A stretch of DNA of 64,000 nucleotides from Sediminibacterium soli (lineage in GTDB: Bacteria; Bacteroidota; Bacteroidia; Chitinophagales; Chitinophagaceae), in the NCBI RefSeq assembly GCF_009939225.1, contig NZ_JAACJR010000008.1, forward strand, positions 927,107-991,106. Direction: 5' to 3'. How positions within the stretch are numbered: the stretch's first letter is position 1; each line of letters begins with the position of its first letter. Position numbers and translations under genes: made by a program. The notes under the pieces were generated by a model, which saw only the letters and a program-made list of their open reading frames with translations, was not told the DNA's origin and searched no databases. Below are positions 9,816-18,866 of the stretch, in pieces.

Positions 9816-10487
9816 TCAATACCCCGATCCCGCCGCGGCGGCCCCGTTTACGATGGCCACACTGGCGCTGCAGCCAAGACGCGTGGCGCCTGCCTCTATC
9901 AGCTGCCGGGCAAACACATGGTCGCGTATGCCGCCCGAAGCCTTGATCTGCACATTGGCGGGCAGGTGCCTGCGGAATAATTGCACCGTTTCAACGGTGG
10001 CGCCTTTTTCGGCATACCCGGTTGAGGTTTTCAGGTAATCGATACCGGCTACGCCATATAATTCGCAGCACCGGATAATTTCCTGCTCGGTAAGCACCCC
10101 GCTTTCAATGATGATCTTGACAATTTTGTGCTTGCTTCTGATCACCGGAATGATATGCCCTATTTCATTGGCGAGGTACTGCCAGTCGTTGTTTTTTATC
10201 GCGGAAATATTGATCACCACATCCAGTTCATCCACGCCATCCACCATGGCCAACACAATCTCAGCGATCTTGGCTTCCACTGCAGAATAACCAAAGGGGA
10301 ACCCGATCACCGTTGCCACTTTTACCGGAGTGCCCTGCAGGTATTCCTTCGCCTTTTTGATAAAATTCGGTGGTACGCAGACGGCGGCGAAGGAGTATTG
10401 TTTTGCTTCGTTGCAGAGCTTTTCAATATCGCCGATCAACGCAGTGGGCTTGAGGAGTGTATGGTCGATATATTTAGCTAACTCCAT
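9816..10487 (-). CDS. deoC: Deoxyribose-phosphate aldolase
   Basis: Cleaves 2-deoxyribose-5-phosphate to glyceraldehyde-3-phosphate and acetaldehyde in deoxynucleoside catabolism. The 223 residues match the bacterial DeoC length. Visible motifs are YIDHTLLKPTA at the N-terminus, VCVPPNFIKKA, TVIGFPFG, DELDVVINI, and DYLKTSTGYA with the Schiff-base lysine near 150, then IKASGGIRD with the second lysine. No deoA, deoB or nucleoside transporter is adjacent, so it appears to be a single gene. The 330 bases around its start also hold the dispersed repeat at 10,521-10,585. Confidence 0.95.
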   Translation of the reverse strand: MELAKYIDHTLLKPTALIGDIEKLCNEAKQYSFAAVCVPPNFIKKAKEYLQGTPVKVATVIGFPFGYSAVEAKIAEIVLAMVDGVDELDVVINISAIKNNDWQYLANEIGHIIPVIRSKHKIVKIIIESGVLTEQEIIRCCELYGVAGIDYLKTSTGYAEKGATVETVQLFRRHLPANVQIKASGGIRDHVFARQLIEAGATRLGCSASVAIVNGAAAAGSGY

Positions 10488-10520
10488 GCAAATTTCATTT
10501 ATGCGAAAGTACAGTTAATT

Positions 10521-10585
10521 GTTGCCACAGATTTCACAGATTAACACAGAAAAGCATCGTGGTAATTTGTGAAATCTGTGGCAAC
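10521..10585. repeat. Inverted repeat of the 'cacagatttcacagatta' type
   Basis: The arms 10,521-10,543 and 10,563-10,585 pair over 23 bases with one mismatch around a loop of about 19 bases. The arm begins gttgccacagatttcaca. Near-identical sequences are dispersed in many unrelated bacterial genomes, so this is probably a copy of such an intergenic repeat. It lies between deoC and the secA terminator. Confidence 0.7.
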
Positions 10586-10607
10586 AAAAAGCCCGCATTG
10601 AGCGGGC
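10586..10607 (-). terminator. secA terminator
   Basis: On the minus strand a GC-rich stem (gcccgc with gcgggc, loop of 5) is followed by five T residues. It begins only 8 bases after the secA stop codon. Confidence 0.85.
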
Positions 10608-10615
10608 CTTATTTT

Positions 10616-13600
10616 TTAGGCGTCTTTTCCATGACAGGCCTTGTATTTCTTTCCGCTTCCGCAGGGACAGGGGTCGTTCCTGCCTATTTTGGGAGCCACG
10701 GTTACCGGCTGCTGTTTCTGGGGCGTGGGATCGTAGTAATCGTTTTCGTTGGCGGCGGTTCCATCGAGTGAGTTGTCTTTGCTGGCACTCATCTTGCTCA
10801 TATCCGTTTTCTTCTGGCGGCCTTCACGGAGTTCCTCGCCTTCGTTCAGCGGAATACCCGCATGCGAGAGGAACTGAACAATATCACGGTTCACCTCGCC
10901 GTCCATTTTACGGAACAGCTCAAACGCTTCCATCTTATAGATCACGAGCGGGTCTTTCTGTTCGTATGTGGCCGTTTGCACGCTTTGTTTCAGATCGTCC
11001 ATGGCGCGCAGGTGTTCTTTCCAGGCATCATCGATAAAGCCCAGCGTTACCGTTCTCTCCAGCGCATTCGCCATTTCCGCGCCACCGGAGTTAAGTGTTT
11101 TATCCATGTTCGACAATACCTGTATGCCTCTTCTGCCATCGGTAAACGGTACGATCACATTCTCGATATGCGCACCCTGCTGCTGCCTGATATTCCTGAA
11201 CACCGGTATGGCTTCCGTCATCAGCTCCTGCTTTTTACGCTCGTAGTTGGCAACGGCTTCCTGGTACAGTCGCTCGCTCAGTTCCTGCTCGGATTGCCTG
11301 CCGAGTTCATCTGGTGCAATGGCGGGATCGATACCAAAATTCACGATCGCGGCCATGCGGAACCCTTCGTGGTCGTTCTGTTCTTTAAAAGAGCTTACCA
11401 GTCCTTCGGCAACAGAATAAAATGCATTATCCAGGTCAAGCGCAAGACGTTCACCAAATAAAGCGTGGTTACGTTTTGTATACACCACCGAACGCTGTTT
11501 GTTCATCACATCATCATACTCCAGCAGGCGTTTACGGATACCGAAGTTGTTTTCCTCCACTTTTTTCTGCGCGCGTTCGATAGATTTGGTGATCATGCTG
11601 TGCTGTATCACTTCACCCTCCTTGTAGCCGGCAAAATCCATCACCTTGGCAATACGTTCGCTGCCGAACATACGCATCAGGTCATCTTCGAGCGAAACAA
11701 AGAACAGCGAAGAACCCGGGTCACCCTGGCGGCCGGCACGTCCTCTTAACTGTCTGTCTACCCGGCGCGATTCATGCCGTTCGGTACCCAATATCGCCAA
11801 ACCGCCCGCATCCTTCACACCGGGTCCCAGTTTGATATCGGTACCGCGACCGGCCATATTGGTGGCAATGGTAACCGCACCGGCCAGACCTGCTTCTGCA
11901 ACGATCTGCGCTTCTTTGGCGTGCTGTTTTGCGTTCAATACATTATGCGGTATCTGCTTCTGGCGAAGCATACGGCTCAGCAATTCGCTGATTTCCACCG
12001 AGGTGGTACCCACCAGCACCGGCCGGCCGGCTTCACGCAGTTTTGCGATCTCGTCTATCACCGCGCCAAATTTCTCGCGCTTGGTCTTGAAGATCAGATC
12101 CTGGTCGTCTTTACGGATCACCGTAATATTCGTGGGGATGCTTACCACATCCAGTTTGTAAATATCCCAGAACTCAGCCGCCTCGGTTTCGGCGGTACCG
12201 GTCATACCGGCGAGTTTGTGGTACATACGGAAATAATTCTGCAGCGTAACCGTTGCATAGGTCTGTGTTGCCGCTTCGATCTTCACGTTTTCCTTTGCCT
12301 CTATCGCCTGGTGAAGCCCGTCGGAATAACGGCGTCCGTCAAGGATACGGCCTGTCTGTTCGTCAACAATCTTCACCGCGCCATCCATTACCACGTATTC
12401 AACATCCTTATCAAATACCGTATAGGCTTTGAGCAGCTGCTGAACCGTATGTATGCGGTCGGCTTTCACGGAATATTCATTGATGATCGCCTCCTTGTTA
12501 TGCAGCTTCTGTTCCGCATCCAGCGATGGGTTGCTGTCGATTGCGGCCAGTGTAAGGCTGATATCCGGCAATACAAAGAAATTGGGATCCTCACCAGAAC
12601 CGGTGATCAGCTGTATACCCTTGTCTGTTAGTTCAACAGAATTGTTTTTTTCATCGATATAGAAAAACAGTTCGGCATCGGCCTTGGGCATTTCTTTCTG
12701 CTGGTCTGCGAGGTAATAGTTCTCTGTTTTCTGCATTTTTACCCGCATACCCGGTTCGCTGAGGAATTTGATCAGCGCGCTGTTCTTGGGCAAACCGCGG
12801 TGTGCGCGAAAAAGCGCCAGACCACCGTCTTTGGGATCGTCGTTGCCTTCGGCGATCTTTTTCTTGGCATCGTTCAGGAACTGGTTCACGGCCCTTTTCT
12901 GTGCCTCCACCAGTTTTTCGATTCGGGGCTTCAGTTCGAAGAACTGCTGCTCACCGGTTACATGACCGATCGGGCCTGAAATGATCAGCGGCGTTCTTGC
13001 ATCATCGATCAATACCGAGTCAACCTCATCCACCATGGCAAAATGGTGTTTACGCTGCACCATTTCCTCCGGTGTATGCACCATATTGTCGCGCAGGTAA
13101 TCGAAACCGAACTCATTATTGGTTCCGTAAATGATATCGGCCAGGTAGGCGTTACGGCGTGCCTCGCTGTTGGGCTCATGTTTGTCGATGCAGTCCACCC
13201 GCAATCCCAGCCATTCAAAGATGGTACCGTTCCACTCGCTGTCGCGCCGGGCCAGGTAATCGTTCACGGTCACAATATGCACGCCCTCTCCCGCCAGCGC
13301 ATTCAGGTAAGCAGGCAGGGTAGACACCAGTGTTTTACCCTCACCGGTGGCCATCTCGGCTATCTTTCCCTGGTGCAGTACGCTACCGCCGATCAGCTGT
13401 ACATCGTAGTGCACCATGTTCCAGGTTACTTTACCGCCGGCTGCGGTCCAGGTATTTTTGAAAGTCGACTGATCGCCGGCAATAGTGATATACTCTTTTT
13501 TTACACTCAGGTCGCGGTCAAGCGCCGTGGCTGTGGCAACGATTTCCGTTTGGGTGGAAAACCTTCTCGCGGTTTCTTTTACCACGGCAAATGCTTCGGG

Positions 13601-13927
13601 CTGTATCTCTGCCAGTATTTCCTCTATCTGCTTATCGCGGTCTTTCTTCAGCCCGTCCACTTCCTGGTAAACCGCGTCGCGGCCATGGATATCGGTTTCG
13701 GGCAAAGCCTCCGCAGCCTGTTTCCTGCTGTCGATCTCCGCATCGATACCCGCAAGATGGGCTTTGATGCGTTCCCGGAACTCCGCTGTTTTGCCGCGCA
13801 GCTGGTCATTGGTCAGTTGCTGGTATTGCGCAAAAAACTGGTTGGTCTTTTCTACTACAGGCAATATCTTCTGCACATCTTTCTCGCTCTTGCTGCCGCC
13901 GAATAATTTGGAAATGAACTTCAACAT
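10616..13927 (-). CDS. secA: Preprotein translocase ATPase SecA
   Basis: The motor of Sec-dependent protein export, acting at the inner membrane with SecYEG. The 1,103 residues match the long Bacteroidota form, about 200 residues longer than the E. coli protein because of insertions in the N-terminal ATPase region. The Walker A motif TGEGKT lies at 194-199. [20 protein letters not shown] stretch follows, and the helicase motif MAGRGTDI and [14 protein letters not shown] mark the second ATPase lobe. The tail ends in an intact zinc-binding SEC-C motif ([15 protein letters not shown]). It is monocistronic, ends at a clear terminator, and is divergent from atpG across 430 bases. Confidence 0.97.
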   Translation of the reverse strand: MLKFISKLFGGSKSEKDVQKILPVVEKTNQFFAQYQQLTNDQLRGKTAEFRERIKAHLAGIDAEIDSRKQAAEALPETDIHGRDAVYQEVDGLKKDRDKQIEEILAEIQPEAFAVVKETARRFSTQTEIVATATALDRDLSVKKEYITIAGDQSTFKNTWTAAGGKVTWNMVHYDVQLIGGSVLHQGKIAEMATGEGKTLVSTLPAYLNALAGEGVHIVTVNDYLARRDSEWNGTIFEWLGLRVDCIDKHEPNSEARRNAYLADIIYGTNNEFGFDYLRDNMVHTPEEMVQRKHHFAMVDEVDSVLIDDARTPLIISGPIGHVTGEQQFFELKPRIEKLVEAQKRAVNQFLNDAKKKIAEGNDDPKDGGLALFRAHRGLPKNSALIKFLSEPGMRVKMQKTENYYLADQQKEMPKADAELFFYIDEKNNSVELTDKGIQLITGSGEDPNFFVLPDISLTLAAIDSNPSLDAEQKLHNKEAIINEYSVKADRIHTVQQLLKAYTVFDKDVEYVVMDGAVKIVDEQTGRILDGRRYSDGLHQAIEAKENVKIEAATQTYATVTLQNYFRMYHKLAGMTGTAETEAAEFWDIYKLDVVSIPTNITVIRKDDQDLIFKTKREKFGAVIDEIAKLREAGRPVLVGTTSVEISELLSRMLRQKQIPHNVLNAKQHAKEAQIVAEAGLAGAVTIATNMAGRGTDIKLGPGVKDAGGLAILGTERHESRRVDRQLRGRAGRQGDPGSSLFFVSLEDDLMRMFGSERIAKVMDFAGYKEGEVIQHSMITKSIERAQKKVEENNFGIRKRLLEYDDVMNKQRSVVYTKRNHALFGERLALDLDNAFYSVAEGLVSSFKEQNDHEGFRMAAIVNFGIDPAIAPDELGRQSEQELSERLYQEAVANYERKKQELMTEAIPVFRNIRQQQGAHIENVIVPFTDGRRGIQVLSNMDKTLNSGGAEMANALERTVTLGFIDDAWKEHLRAMDDLKQSVQTATYEQKDPLVIYKMEAFELFRKMDGEVNRDIVQFLSHAGIPLNEGEELREGRQKKTDMSKMSASKDNSLDGTAANENDYYDPTPQKQQPVTVAPKIGRNDPCPCGSGKKYKACHGKDA

Positions 13928-14357
13928 AATCGTTATGGTCTGGTCTGTTTAGGTCTATGACCTGTCAAAAAAGATGCAACAAACGGGTTTTCGCCAATTT
14001 GTCACCCGGAATGAATAGCCGATATCGAACAAGGAATATCAAATGAGGAAACAGTAGATTTCGCCGATCGATATTCCTTGTCCGACGGCCAATATTCCCA
14101 AGGCCGCCAAAGGTAATGGTTTTACGGCCAGAAATACCCCTGCGGCCGGGTGGCGGAATCTTTATCATATACTTAACTTTCAGAATATCAATCAGTAATC
14201 GGTCAGCCACCGGCGGTTTGCGGTGTTGATGCCGTAATTGCGTATTCTTATTGTTTTTACCGTCATTTCTGCTACTTTTGCAGCCTTAAAAAGGGCCGTG
14301 TACGGAACACGCGCAGCATTGCCGCAGTCCGAACCCGATCCTTATAATACAAAGACC
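13928..14357. other. secA/atpG divergent intergenic region
   Basis: 430 bases between divergent genes. It holds the atpG promoter at 14,251-14,280 and a small hairpin (cgtgt/acacg) in the atpG leader near 14,297-14,312. An 81-codon minus-strand frame (13,965-14,210) has no recognisable protein character. Otherwise I see nothing. Confidence 0.6.
14251..14280 (+). promoter_or_regulatory. Bacteroidota-type promoter of atpG
   Basis: A TTG at 14,251 is followed after 19 bases by TACTTTTG at 14,273-14,280, which matches the -33/-7 pattern of the Bacteroidota primary sigma factor. The expected start of transcription is near 14,286, giving a leader of about 70 bases. Confidence 0.65.
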
Positions 14358-15239
14358 ATGGCAGGACAGTTAAAAGAGGTACGTAACCGGATCAAGAGTG
14401 TACAGAGTACGCAGCAGATTACCAAGGCAATGAAAATGGTGAGTGCGGCCAAACTGCGCAGGGCGCAGGATGCCATCACCCAGATGAGGCCTTATGCGCA
14501 GAAACTGCAGGAGATGCTGAGCAATATCATCAGCAATATCGAAGGCGGTATGAACCTGAAACTGGCCGAAGAAAGACCCGTGGAAAAAGTGTTGCTGATC
14601 GTGATCACCAGCGACCGTGGACTCTGCGGCGGTTATAACGCCAATATCGTGAAGCTGGCCAAGACAACCGTGGCGCAGAAATACGCCGACCAGTTCAAAA
14701 AAGGCAAGGTAACCATCTGGAATATCGGCAAGAAAGGATGGGAAAGCCTGACCAAAGCAGGTTACCAGACCGATGCCGCTTTTAAGGATATCTACCTCAA
14801 TCTTTCTTTTGAACAGGTACAGGCTGCCGCACAGGCCGCGATGAAAGCTTTTGAGAACAGGGAATTCGATGCCGTTGAGATCGTATACAGCGAATTCAAG
14901 AACGCGGCCACCCAGCGTTTTGTGGCCGAGCAGTTTCTGCCGATTCCGAAAGCAGCGGGTAAACCCGGCGGCAAGAAAGCCGATTTCATTTTCGAGCCCG
15001 AGAAGGAACAACTGATTGCCGAACTGATGCCGAAGATCCTGAACACACAATTATACAAGGCCGTTCTCGATGGCAATGCCAGCGAACACGGTGCGCGTAT
15101 GACCGCAATGGACAAGGCCAGCGATAATGCCAACGAATTATTGAAGAACCTGAAGATCAGCTACAACCGTGCAAGACAGGCAGCCATTACAACCGAGCTG
15201 ACCGAGATCGTAAGCGGCGCAGCGGCCCTGCAGGGATAG
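14358..15239 (+). CDS. atpG: ATP synthase F1 gamma subunit
   Basis: The rotating central stalk of F1, which couples proton flow to ATP synthesis at the inner membrane. The 293 residues match the family. The N-terminal helix RNRIKSVQSTQQITKAMKMV, the SDRGLCGGYN segment near 75-85, and the C-terminal RQAAITTELTEIVSGAAA helix are all typical. The ATG at 14,358 gives the normal N-terminus. It lacks the usual neighbours (atpA, atpH, atpD), being divergent from secA and followed by scpB, so the subunit is encoded away from the rest of the complex. Confidence 0.96.
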   Translation: MAGQLKEVRNRIKSVQSTQQITKAMKMVSAAKLRRAQDAITQMRPYAQKLQEMLSNIISNIEGGMNLKLAEERPVEKVLLIVITSDRGLCGGYNANIVKLAKTTVAQKYADQFKKGKVTIWNIGKKGWESLTKAGYQTDAAFKDIYLNLSFEQVQAAAQAAMKAFENREFDAVEIVYSEFKNAATQRFVAEQFLPIPKAAGKPGGKKADFIFEPEKEQLIAELMPKILNTQLYKAVLDGNASEHGARMTAMDKASDNANELLKNLKISYNRARQAAITTELTEIVSGAAALQG

Positions 15240-15341
15240 TCAATTTGAAAGTTTGAAATAGGCTAATCTCAAAATTAGCACCAATCATTGGAGGTCTTGC
15301 CTTATTTTCAAATGTTCAAATGTTCAAATTTTCAAATCAAC
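15240..15341. repeat. Degenerate tcaaat repeat between atpG and scpB
   Basis: Near 15,307-15,340 there are four tandem tcaaat units (ttcaaatgttcaaatgttc and on). They are complementary to the atttgaaagtttgaaat block at 15,242-15,260, so the whole gap can fold back on itself. Confidence 0.5.
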
Positions 15342-16073
15342 ATGGAACTCAGCCAGATCATCCCACATATAGAGGTACTTGTTTTTGCCAGTGAAAAACC
15401 ACTGACCTCTTTGGATATAGTTGAACTGATCAACAATACATTTGGCTTCCTGGAAGAACGCATTACGCTTGACCAGGTGGAAAGCGCCATCCAGGGCATC
15501 CGCGAGAAATACGATTCTGAATTTTACCCGTTCGAGGTAAGGGAAAGCGGCGGCGGCTGGCAGTTCCTTACCAAGAAAGACTACCATAAAACCATTGCCC
15601 AGCTGAATGGCGACAAGTTTCTGAAGCGTCTTTCCAACGCTGCGCTGGAAACGCTGGCCATTATCGCTTACAAACAGCCCATCACCAAGGGAGAGATTGA
15701 AGCGATACGCGGCGTGAACAGCGATTACAGCATTCAGAAACTGCTCGAAAAAGAACTGATCCTGATCAGCGGCCGCAACGAGCACCTGCCCGGCAAACCG
15801 CTGGTATATTCCACCTCGAAAAACTTCATGGATTATTTCGGCATCAACTCTCCCGAAGACCTGCCAAAGATCAGGGAAGTGCTTGCCGACCAGGTGGTGG
15901 AAGCTACCATCATCAAACCCGAAGACTTTACCGACAAACCCATTGCAGAAGAAGTGGCCGAAGAACACCAGGAGGGCGATGTATCGGAACTGACGGTAAA
16001 TGTAGACGGCGAACTTATTGTTCGTGCCGATGAAGAAGAAGGCGGAGAGGAAAAACCTTCGGAAGAACTGTAA
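15342..16073 (+). CDS. scpB: Segregation and condensation protein B
   Basis: The winged-helix subunit of the Smc-ScpAB chromosome condensation complex, in the cytoplasm. The 243 residues include the two winged-helix domains, with IEVLVFASEKPLTSLDI at the N-terminus and the most conserved stretch, ALETLAIIAYKQPITKGEIEAIRGV (split here at the middle), near 105-130. An acidic tail (VAEEHQEGD to the end) is additional and probably disordered. The ATG at 15,342 is preferred because upstream codons lie in the repeat. ScpA is not adjacent. Confidence 0.93.
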   Translation: MELSQIIPHIEVLVFASEKPLTSLDIVELINNTFGFLEERITLDQVESAIQGIREKYDSEFYPFEVRESGGGWQFLTKKDYHKTIAQLNGDKFLKRLSNAALETLAIIAYKQPITKGEIEAIRGVNSDYSIQKLLEKELILISGRNEHLPGKPLVYSTSKNFMDYFGINSPEDLPKIREVLADQVVEATIIKPEDFTDKPIAEEVAEEHQEGDVSELTVNVDGELIVRADEEEGGEEKPSEEL

Positions 16074-16078
16074 TATTG

Positions 16079-16165
16079 ATTTTGGAATCGGGAATTGGGA
16101 AATTTTGAAATGGATTTGCTGATTCAAATTCCAGAATTTTCCAATCTCAAAATTTCGCAATCCCA
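16079..16165. repeat. Imperfect inverted repeat between scpB and lysA
   Basis: A gggaattgggaaattttgaa block near 16,089 is matched in reverse by ttccaatctcaaaatttcgc near 16,138-16,157, forming a long imperfect stem over the gap. It resembles the repeat on the other side of scpB in style but not in sequence. Confidence 0.55.
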
Positions 16166-16170
16166 CCACC

Positions 16171-17382
16171 ATGTCCACCCTTTCTCATTCGGAACTGAAA
16201 CAAATTGCCGGGGAATACGGCACGCCCGTGTATGTGTACCATGCCGAAAAAATTACGGAACAATACGCGAAGCTGAAAAATGCATTCTCCCGAAGCAATG
16301 CCCGCATCTTCTATGCCTGCAAGGCGCTGACCAATATCAATATACTGAAACACATCAACGCCATCGGCTGTAATGTGGACTGCAGTTCAATCAACGAAGT
16401 GCATCTTGCGATACGCGCCGGGATCGAACCGGCCAACATACTGTACACCAGCAATGGCATTGCCTTTGCCGAAATAGAAGACGCCGTTGCACAGGGTGTT
16501 GCGGTTAATATAGACAGCCTGTCCAACCTCGAAAAATTCGGCAGGAAATACGGCAGCGGCTACCCGGTTGGCATCCGTCTTCGGCCCAATATCATGGCCG
16601 GTGGTCACCTGAAAATTTCCACAGGTCATGAAAAAAGCAAGTTCGGCATCTCGATAGAGCAGCTGGATGCCATTCTTTCCCTGCAGAAACAATACGACCT
16701 GCGCATCAACTGTCTGCATATACATACCGGCAGCGAGATCAAGGATGTGGAAGTGTTCATGAAAGTGGCCGATATCTTTTTCGAGCTGGCCCCGCATTTT
16801 CCCCATCTCTCCTACCTGGATATGGGCGGCGGCTTCAAAGTGCCGTATAAAGAAAGCGAACAGGGAACCGATATAGACCTGCTTGGCGAAAAAGTGGGTG
16901 AATTCCTGGAAAAGATCAACGCCGCTTACGGCAGGGATTTCCAGACATGGTTTGAGCCGGGTAAATTCCTGGTCAGCGAATGCGGTTATTTTGTTACCTC
17001 GGTAAACGTGCTGAAGCAAAGCGGTCATACCGAATTTGCGGGTATCAATACCGGTTTCAATCACCTGATCAGGCCTATGTTCTATGAGGCCTATCACCGT
17101 ATAGAGAACATCAGCCATCCCGAAGGCGCCCCGAAACACTATGCCGTTACCGGTAATATATGCGAAACCGACACATTTGCCTGGGACAGGGAACTGAACG
17201 AGGTACGCGAAGGAGACCTGCTGGTATTCTACAACGCCGGTGCCTACGGTTTTGAAATGGGCAGCAATTATAATTCACGCTACAAACCTGCACAGGTGCT
17301 GGTGATCAACGGACAGTCGCACCTGATCGGCAGACGTGATGCATTTGAGGATTTGTTAAGAAACCAGGTGGAAGTGTTATAA
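16171..17382 (+). CDS. lysA: Diaminopimelate decarboxylase
   Basis: Converts meso-diaminopimelate to lysine, the last step of lysine synthesis, using PLP. The 403 residues match the family. The PLP lysine sits in FYACKALTN (about 48-56), HIHTGSEI marks the phosphate-side region, and FEPGKFLV and NICETDTFAWDREL carry the substrate-binding and catalytic residues from the partner subunit. GAYGFEMGSNYN lies near the C-terminus. It may share a transcript with the following ABC ATPase, 27 bases downstream, although the functions do not connect. Confidence 0.95.
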   Translation: MSTLSHSELKQIAGEYGTPVYVYHAEKITEQYAKLKNAFSRSNARIFYACKALTNINILKHINAIGCNVDCSSINEVHLAIRAGIEPANILYTSNGIAFAEIEDAVAQGVAVNIDSLSNLEKFGRKYGSGYPVGIRLRPNIMAGGHLKISTGHEKSKFGISIEQLDAILSLQKQYDLRINCLHIHTGSEIKDVEVFMKVADIFFELAPHFPHLSYLDMGGGFKVPYKESEQGTDIDLLGEKVGEFLEKINAAYGRDFQTWFEPGKFLVSECGYFVTSVNVLKQSGHTEFAGINTGFNHLIRPMFYEAYHRIENISHPEGAPKHYAVTGNICETDTFAWDRELNEVREGDLLVFYNAGAYGFEMGSNYNSRYKPAQVLVINGQSHLIGRRDAFEDLLRNQVEVL

Positions 17383-17409
17383 TCGACGGCATCGGTTTAT
17401 CTTCATACC

Positions 17410-18204
17410 ATGATCGAGCTGCAGCATATTCAGAAAAAGTTTGATGACAGGGTGATCCTGGACGATATCAGTGCGGTAATGGAGGCCGGCAAATGTAACC
17501 TGATCATCGGCACCAGCGGCAGCGGCAAAACCGTACTCACCAAATGCATGGTGGGCTTATTCGAACCCGACCGGGGATCCATCCTGTACAATGGTGTAGA
17601 TATGATCAGCATGCAGGAAGAGGAACGCAAGCAGCTGCGCCAGCAGATTGGTATGCTGTTCCAGGGAACGGCGTTGTTTGATTCCATGACGGTTGAACAG
17701 AATGTGGTGTTCCCGCTCAATATGTTCACCGACTGGAGCACGGCAGAAAAAAAGAAACGCGTGGATGAAGTGCTTGCCAAAGTGAACCTGAAAGACGCCA
17801 ACAAAAAATACCCTTCCGAGATCAGCGGCGGTATGAAAAAAAGGGTCGGCATCGCCCGGGCCATCGTACTCAACCCCAGGTACCTGTTTTGCGATGAACC
17901 CAACTCGGGGCTTGATCCGCAGACCTCGCTGGTGATCGATAAACTGATCAAGGAAATCACCACCGAGTACAATATCACCACCATCGTGGTTACCCATGAC
18001 ATGAACAGCGTAATGGAGATCGGCGATCATATCGTATACCTTCACCAGGGACGCAAGCAGTGGGAAGGCTCCAATAAGGACATCATTTTCAGCAAAGACG
18101 AGTTGCTGAACAATTTCATCTTCGCCTCCGATTTTCTGCAGGATGCAAAACAGATGCGTATGATGGAAGCCCATGGCAACCTGCCTGTATCCAAAAACCA
18201 ATAA
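17410..18204 (+). CDS. mlaF: MlaF-type ABC transporter ATP-binding protein
   Basis: The ATPase subunit of a lipid (Mla-type) ABC transporter at the cytoplasmic face of the inner membrane. In 264 residues it shows the Walker A GTSGSGKT (about 36-43), Q-loop MLFQGTALFDSMTVEQNV, signature SGGMKKRVGIARA, Walker B YLFCDEPNSGLDPQ and the H-loop VVTHDM. FDSMTVxxNVxFPL is the typical MlaF stretch. Its likely permease partner is the MlaE gene at 4,173-4,910, on the other strand and 12.5 kb away. The next gene starts 1 base after the stop. Confidence 0.88.
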   Translation: MIELQHIQKKFDDRVILDDISAVMEAGKCNLIIGTSGSGKTVLTKCMVGLFEPDRGSILYNGVDMISMQEEERKQLRQQIGMLFQGTALFDSMTVEQNVVFPLNMFTDWSTAEKKKRVDEVLAKVNLKDANKKYPSEISGGMKKRVGIARAIVLNPRYLFCDEPNSGLDPQTSLVIDKLIKEITTEYNITTIVVTHDMNSVMEIGDHIVYLHQGRKQWEGSNKDIIFSKDELLNNFIFASDFLQDAKQMRMMEAHGNLPVSKNQ

Positions 18205-18205
18205 C

Positions 18206-18727
18206 ATGAAAAAGGCATTTGTATTTCTGATCGTTTCACTATGCAGCATGGCCGTATCCGCCCAAACAGCCGAACAGGATGCGCCCTATAAGAAGGATCC
18301 GACTATCCCCGCGTTCAACATACTGCTATCCGACAGCACCTGGTATACCGCCAATATGCTGCCCGCCGCGGACAAATATCCCTATGTGGTCATCATGTAT
18401 TTTTCGCCCACCTGTGGCCATTGTCAGGTTGCGGCAAAAGATATTGTAACGCATATGGACAGTCTCAGGCAGGTCTTCTTCGTTTTTGTATCGTACAATC
18501 CGCCGAATGAGATCAACGAGTTTTCGCAGGTATACGGTCTCAATACCCTGCCCAATGTAAGGATCGGCCGCGATCCCAGGTATTTTGTACCCGCGTTCTA
18601 CCGCGTGGAATCCACCCCTTTCACAGCGGTTTACGACCAGAAACGCCGGCTGATCAGGGTATTCGATCCGCCGCACAACCCCGCCATTGAAGCGGTGAAC
18701 CTGATACCGCTGGTGAGAAAGAAATAG
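18206..18727 (+). CDS. Exported thioredoxin-like (TlpA/redoxin) protein
   Basis: A 173-residue thiol-disulfide exchange protein with a signal peptide (MKKAFVFLIVSLCSMAVSAQ). The thioredoxin fold has YFSPTCGHCQVAAKDI with the CGHC active site near 73-76, and the cis-proline position lies in VESTPFTAVYD. It is predicted to be periplasmic and may reduce or isomerise disulfides or serve envelope maturation. It starts 1 base after the MlaF-type ATPase stop, so the two are probably co-transcribed. The partner is unknown. Confidence 0.85.
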   Translation: MKKAFVFLIVSLCSMAVSAQTAEQDAPYKKDPTIPAFNILLSDSTWYTANMLPAADKYPYVVIMYFSPTCGHCQVAAKDIVTHMDSLRQVFFVFVSYNPPNEINEFSQVYGLNTLPNVRIGRDPRYFVPAFYRVESTPFTAVYDQKRRLIRVFDPPHNPAIEAVNLIPLVRKK

Positions 18728-18819
18728 GTTTGTGGTCTGTAGCCTGTAATTGCAATAGGTAACCTAACCACAGACCAAAACCCTTTAAACCAAAGCCCCC
18801 AACTATTCCCACCAATCCC

Positions 18820-18827
18820 TACCTTTG
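18820..18827 (+). promoter_or_regulatory. Probable -7 element of mdh promoter
   Basis: TACCTTTG matches TAnnTTTG and lies 40 bases before the mdh start. No good TTTG is seen at -33. A weak hairpin (tggtctgt with acagacca) at about 18,733-18,775 precedes it. Confidence 0.4.
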
Positions 18828-18866
18828 CCCGGTCAAAAATTCTTCACTCTCTAAATAGCTGTTTTT

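Noticed and set aside
13043..13906. Antisense frame of 287 codons inside secA
   Set aside because: It overlaps conserved SecA ATPase motifs and has no protein character of its own.
13965..14210. 81-codon minus-strand frame between secA and atpG
   Set aside because: It lies across the promoter region, has no start signal and a composition unlike a protein. It is most likely chance.
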